Assembly (NCBI GenBank): GCA_934168325.1
Contig: CAKPNG010000038.1
Location: forward strand, 1 to 14,150
Source of the DNA: an uncultured Bacilli bacterium
GTDB lineage: Bacteria; Bacillota_I; Bacilli_A; RFN20; CAG-826
Length of the DNA: 14,150 nucleotides
Direction of reading: 5' to 3'
Both the position numbers and the translations under genes were made by a program. Position 1 is the stretch's first letter, and the number at the start of each line of letters is the position of its first letter. Of the stretch, positions 14,097 through 14,150 are shown piece after piece. Below the pieces are notes generated by a model, which saw only the letters and a program-made list of their open reading frames with translations, was not told where the DNA came from and did not search any database.

Positions 14097-14150
14097 CTAA
14101 TTTGTAGTACTTTTAAATGAAATTTGCGAGTTTAAAAATTCATTAATTTC
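14097..14150 (-). CDS. Possible C-terminal end of a leftward gene entering from the right edge
   Basis: On the minus strand, one frame is open from the window edge for 17 codons and ends in TAG (14099-14097); the other two leftward frames close within a few codons. The peptide reads EINEFLNSQISFKSTTN, an ordinary-looking protein tail. A convergent arrangement would agree with the terminators in 13944-14021. The stretch is too short to assign a product or to be sure it is coding. Confidence 0.25.
   Translation of the reverse strand, partial: EINEFLNSQISFKSTTN

Noticed and set aside
1..14150. Mycoplasma-type genetic code (TGA as Trp)
   Set aside because: Three genes end in TGA at positions where the next gene starts, and Trp residues are encoded by TGG.

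Overview
The window is AT-rich DNA from a low-GC Gram-positive bacterium, with short AT-rich spacers and strong AGGAGG-type ribosome binding sites. TGA is a real stop here: atpF, atpC and pepV all end in TGA overlapping or abutting the next start, and Trp is encoded by TGG. That excludes the Mycoplasma/Spiroplasma code 4. The best guess is a code-11 Mollicutes-like or uncultured gut Bacilli lineage (RF39, Acholeplasma or Izemoplasma type). The lineage is inference; the code is read directly.

Bases 1-127 are a short control region, probably divergent. It holds a good candidate promoter for the rightward operon and a weaker leftward promoter plus ribosome binding site for a gene outside the window. 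Bases 128-9009 form one tightly packed rightward operon: mscS, atpI, atpB, atpE, atpF, atpH, atpA, atpG, atpD, atpC, purB. It encodes a complete F1Fo ATP synthase, headed by a small mechanosensitive channel and followed by adenylosuccinate lyase. Genes overlap or are a few bases apart, so the whole block probably depends on the promoter before mscS. Three ATP synthase subunits are distinctive. The c subunit carries a two-carboxylate Na+-type ion site. Subunit b has a lipoprotein signal peptide, as described for Mycoplasma pneumoniae. Subunit epsilon is cut down to its beta-sandwich and lacks the inhibitory helical domain.

Bases 9010-9150 hold AT-rich hairpins and an extended -10 promoter. A second rightward operon follows at 9151-13940: pepV (dipeptidase), trmB (tRNA m7G46 methyltransferase) read in frame into an M42 aminopeptidase (ytoP-like), ytpR (tRNA-binding domain protein) and a nicotinate phosphoribosyltransferase. 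The pepV/trmB/ytoP/ytpR order resembles the B. subtilis ytjP-ytmQ-ytoP-ytpR region. The trmB-M42 joint is the most surprising point: the linker is a perfect ribosome binding site, followed by a GTG start for the peptidase, and removing one A from a six-A run would restore a TAA stop exactly where TrmB should end.

Bases 13941-14150 contain a likely terminator, an AT palindrome and possibly the tail of a leftward gene entering from the right. No tRNA, rRNA, CRISPR array, insertion sequence or phage gene was seen, and no gene-free stretch exceeds 300 bases.
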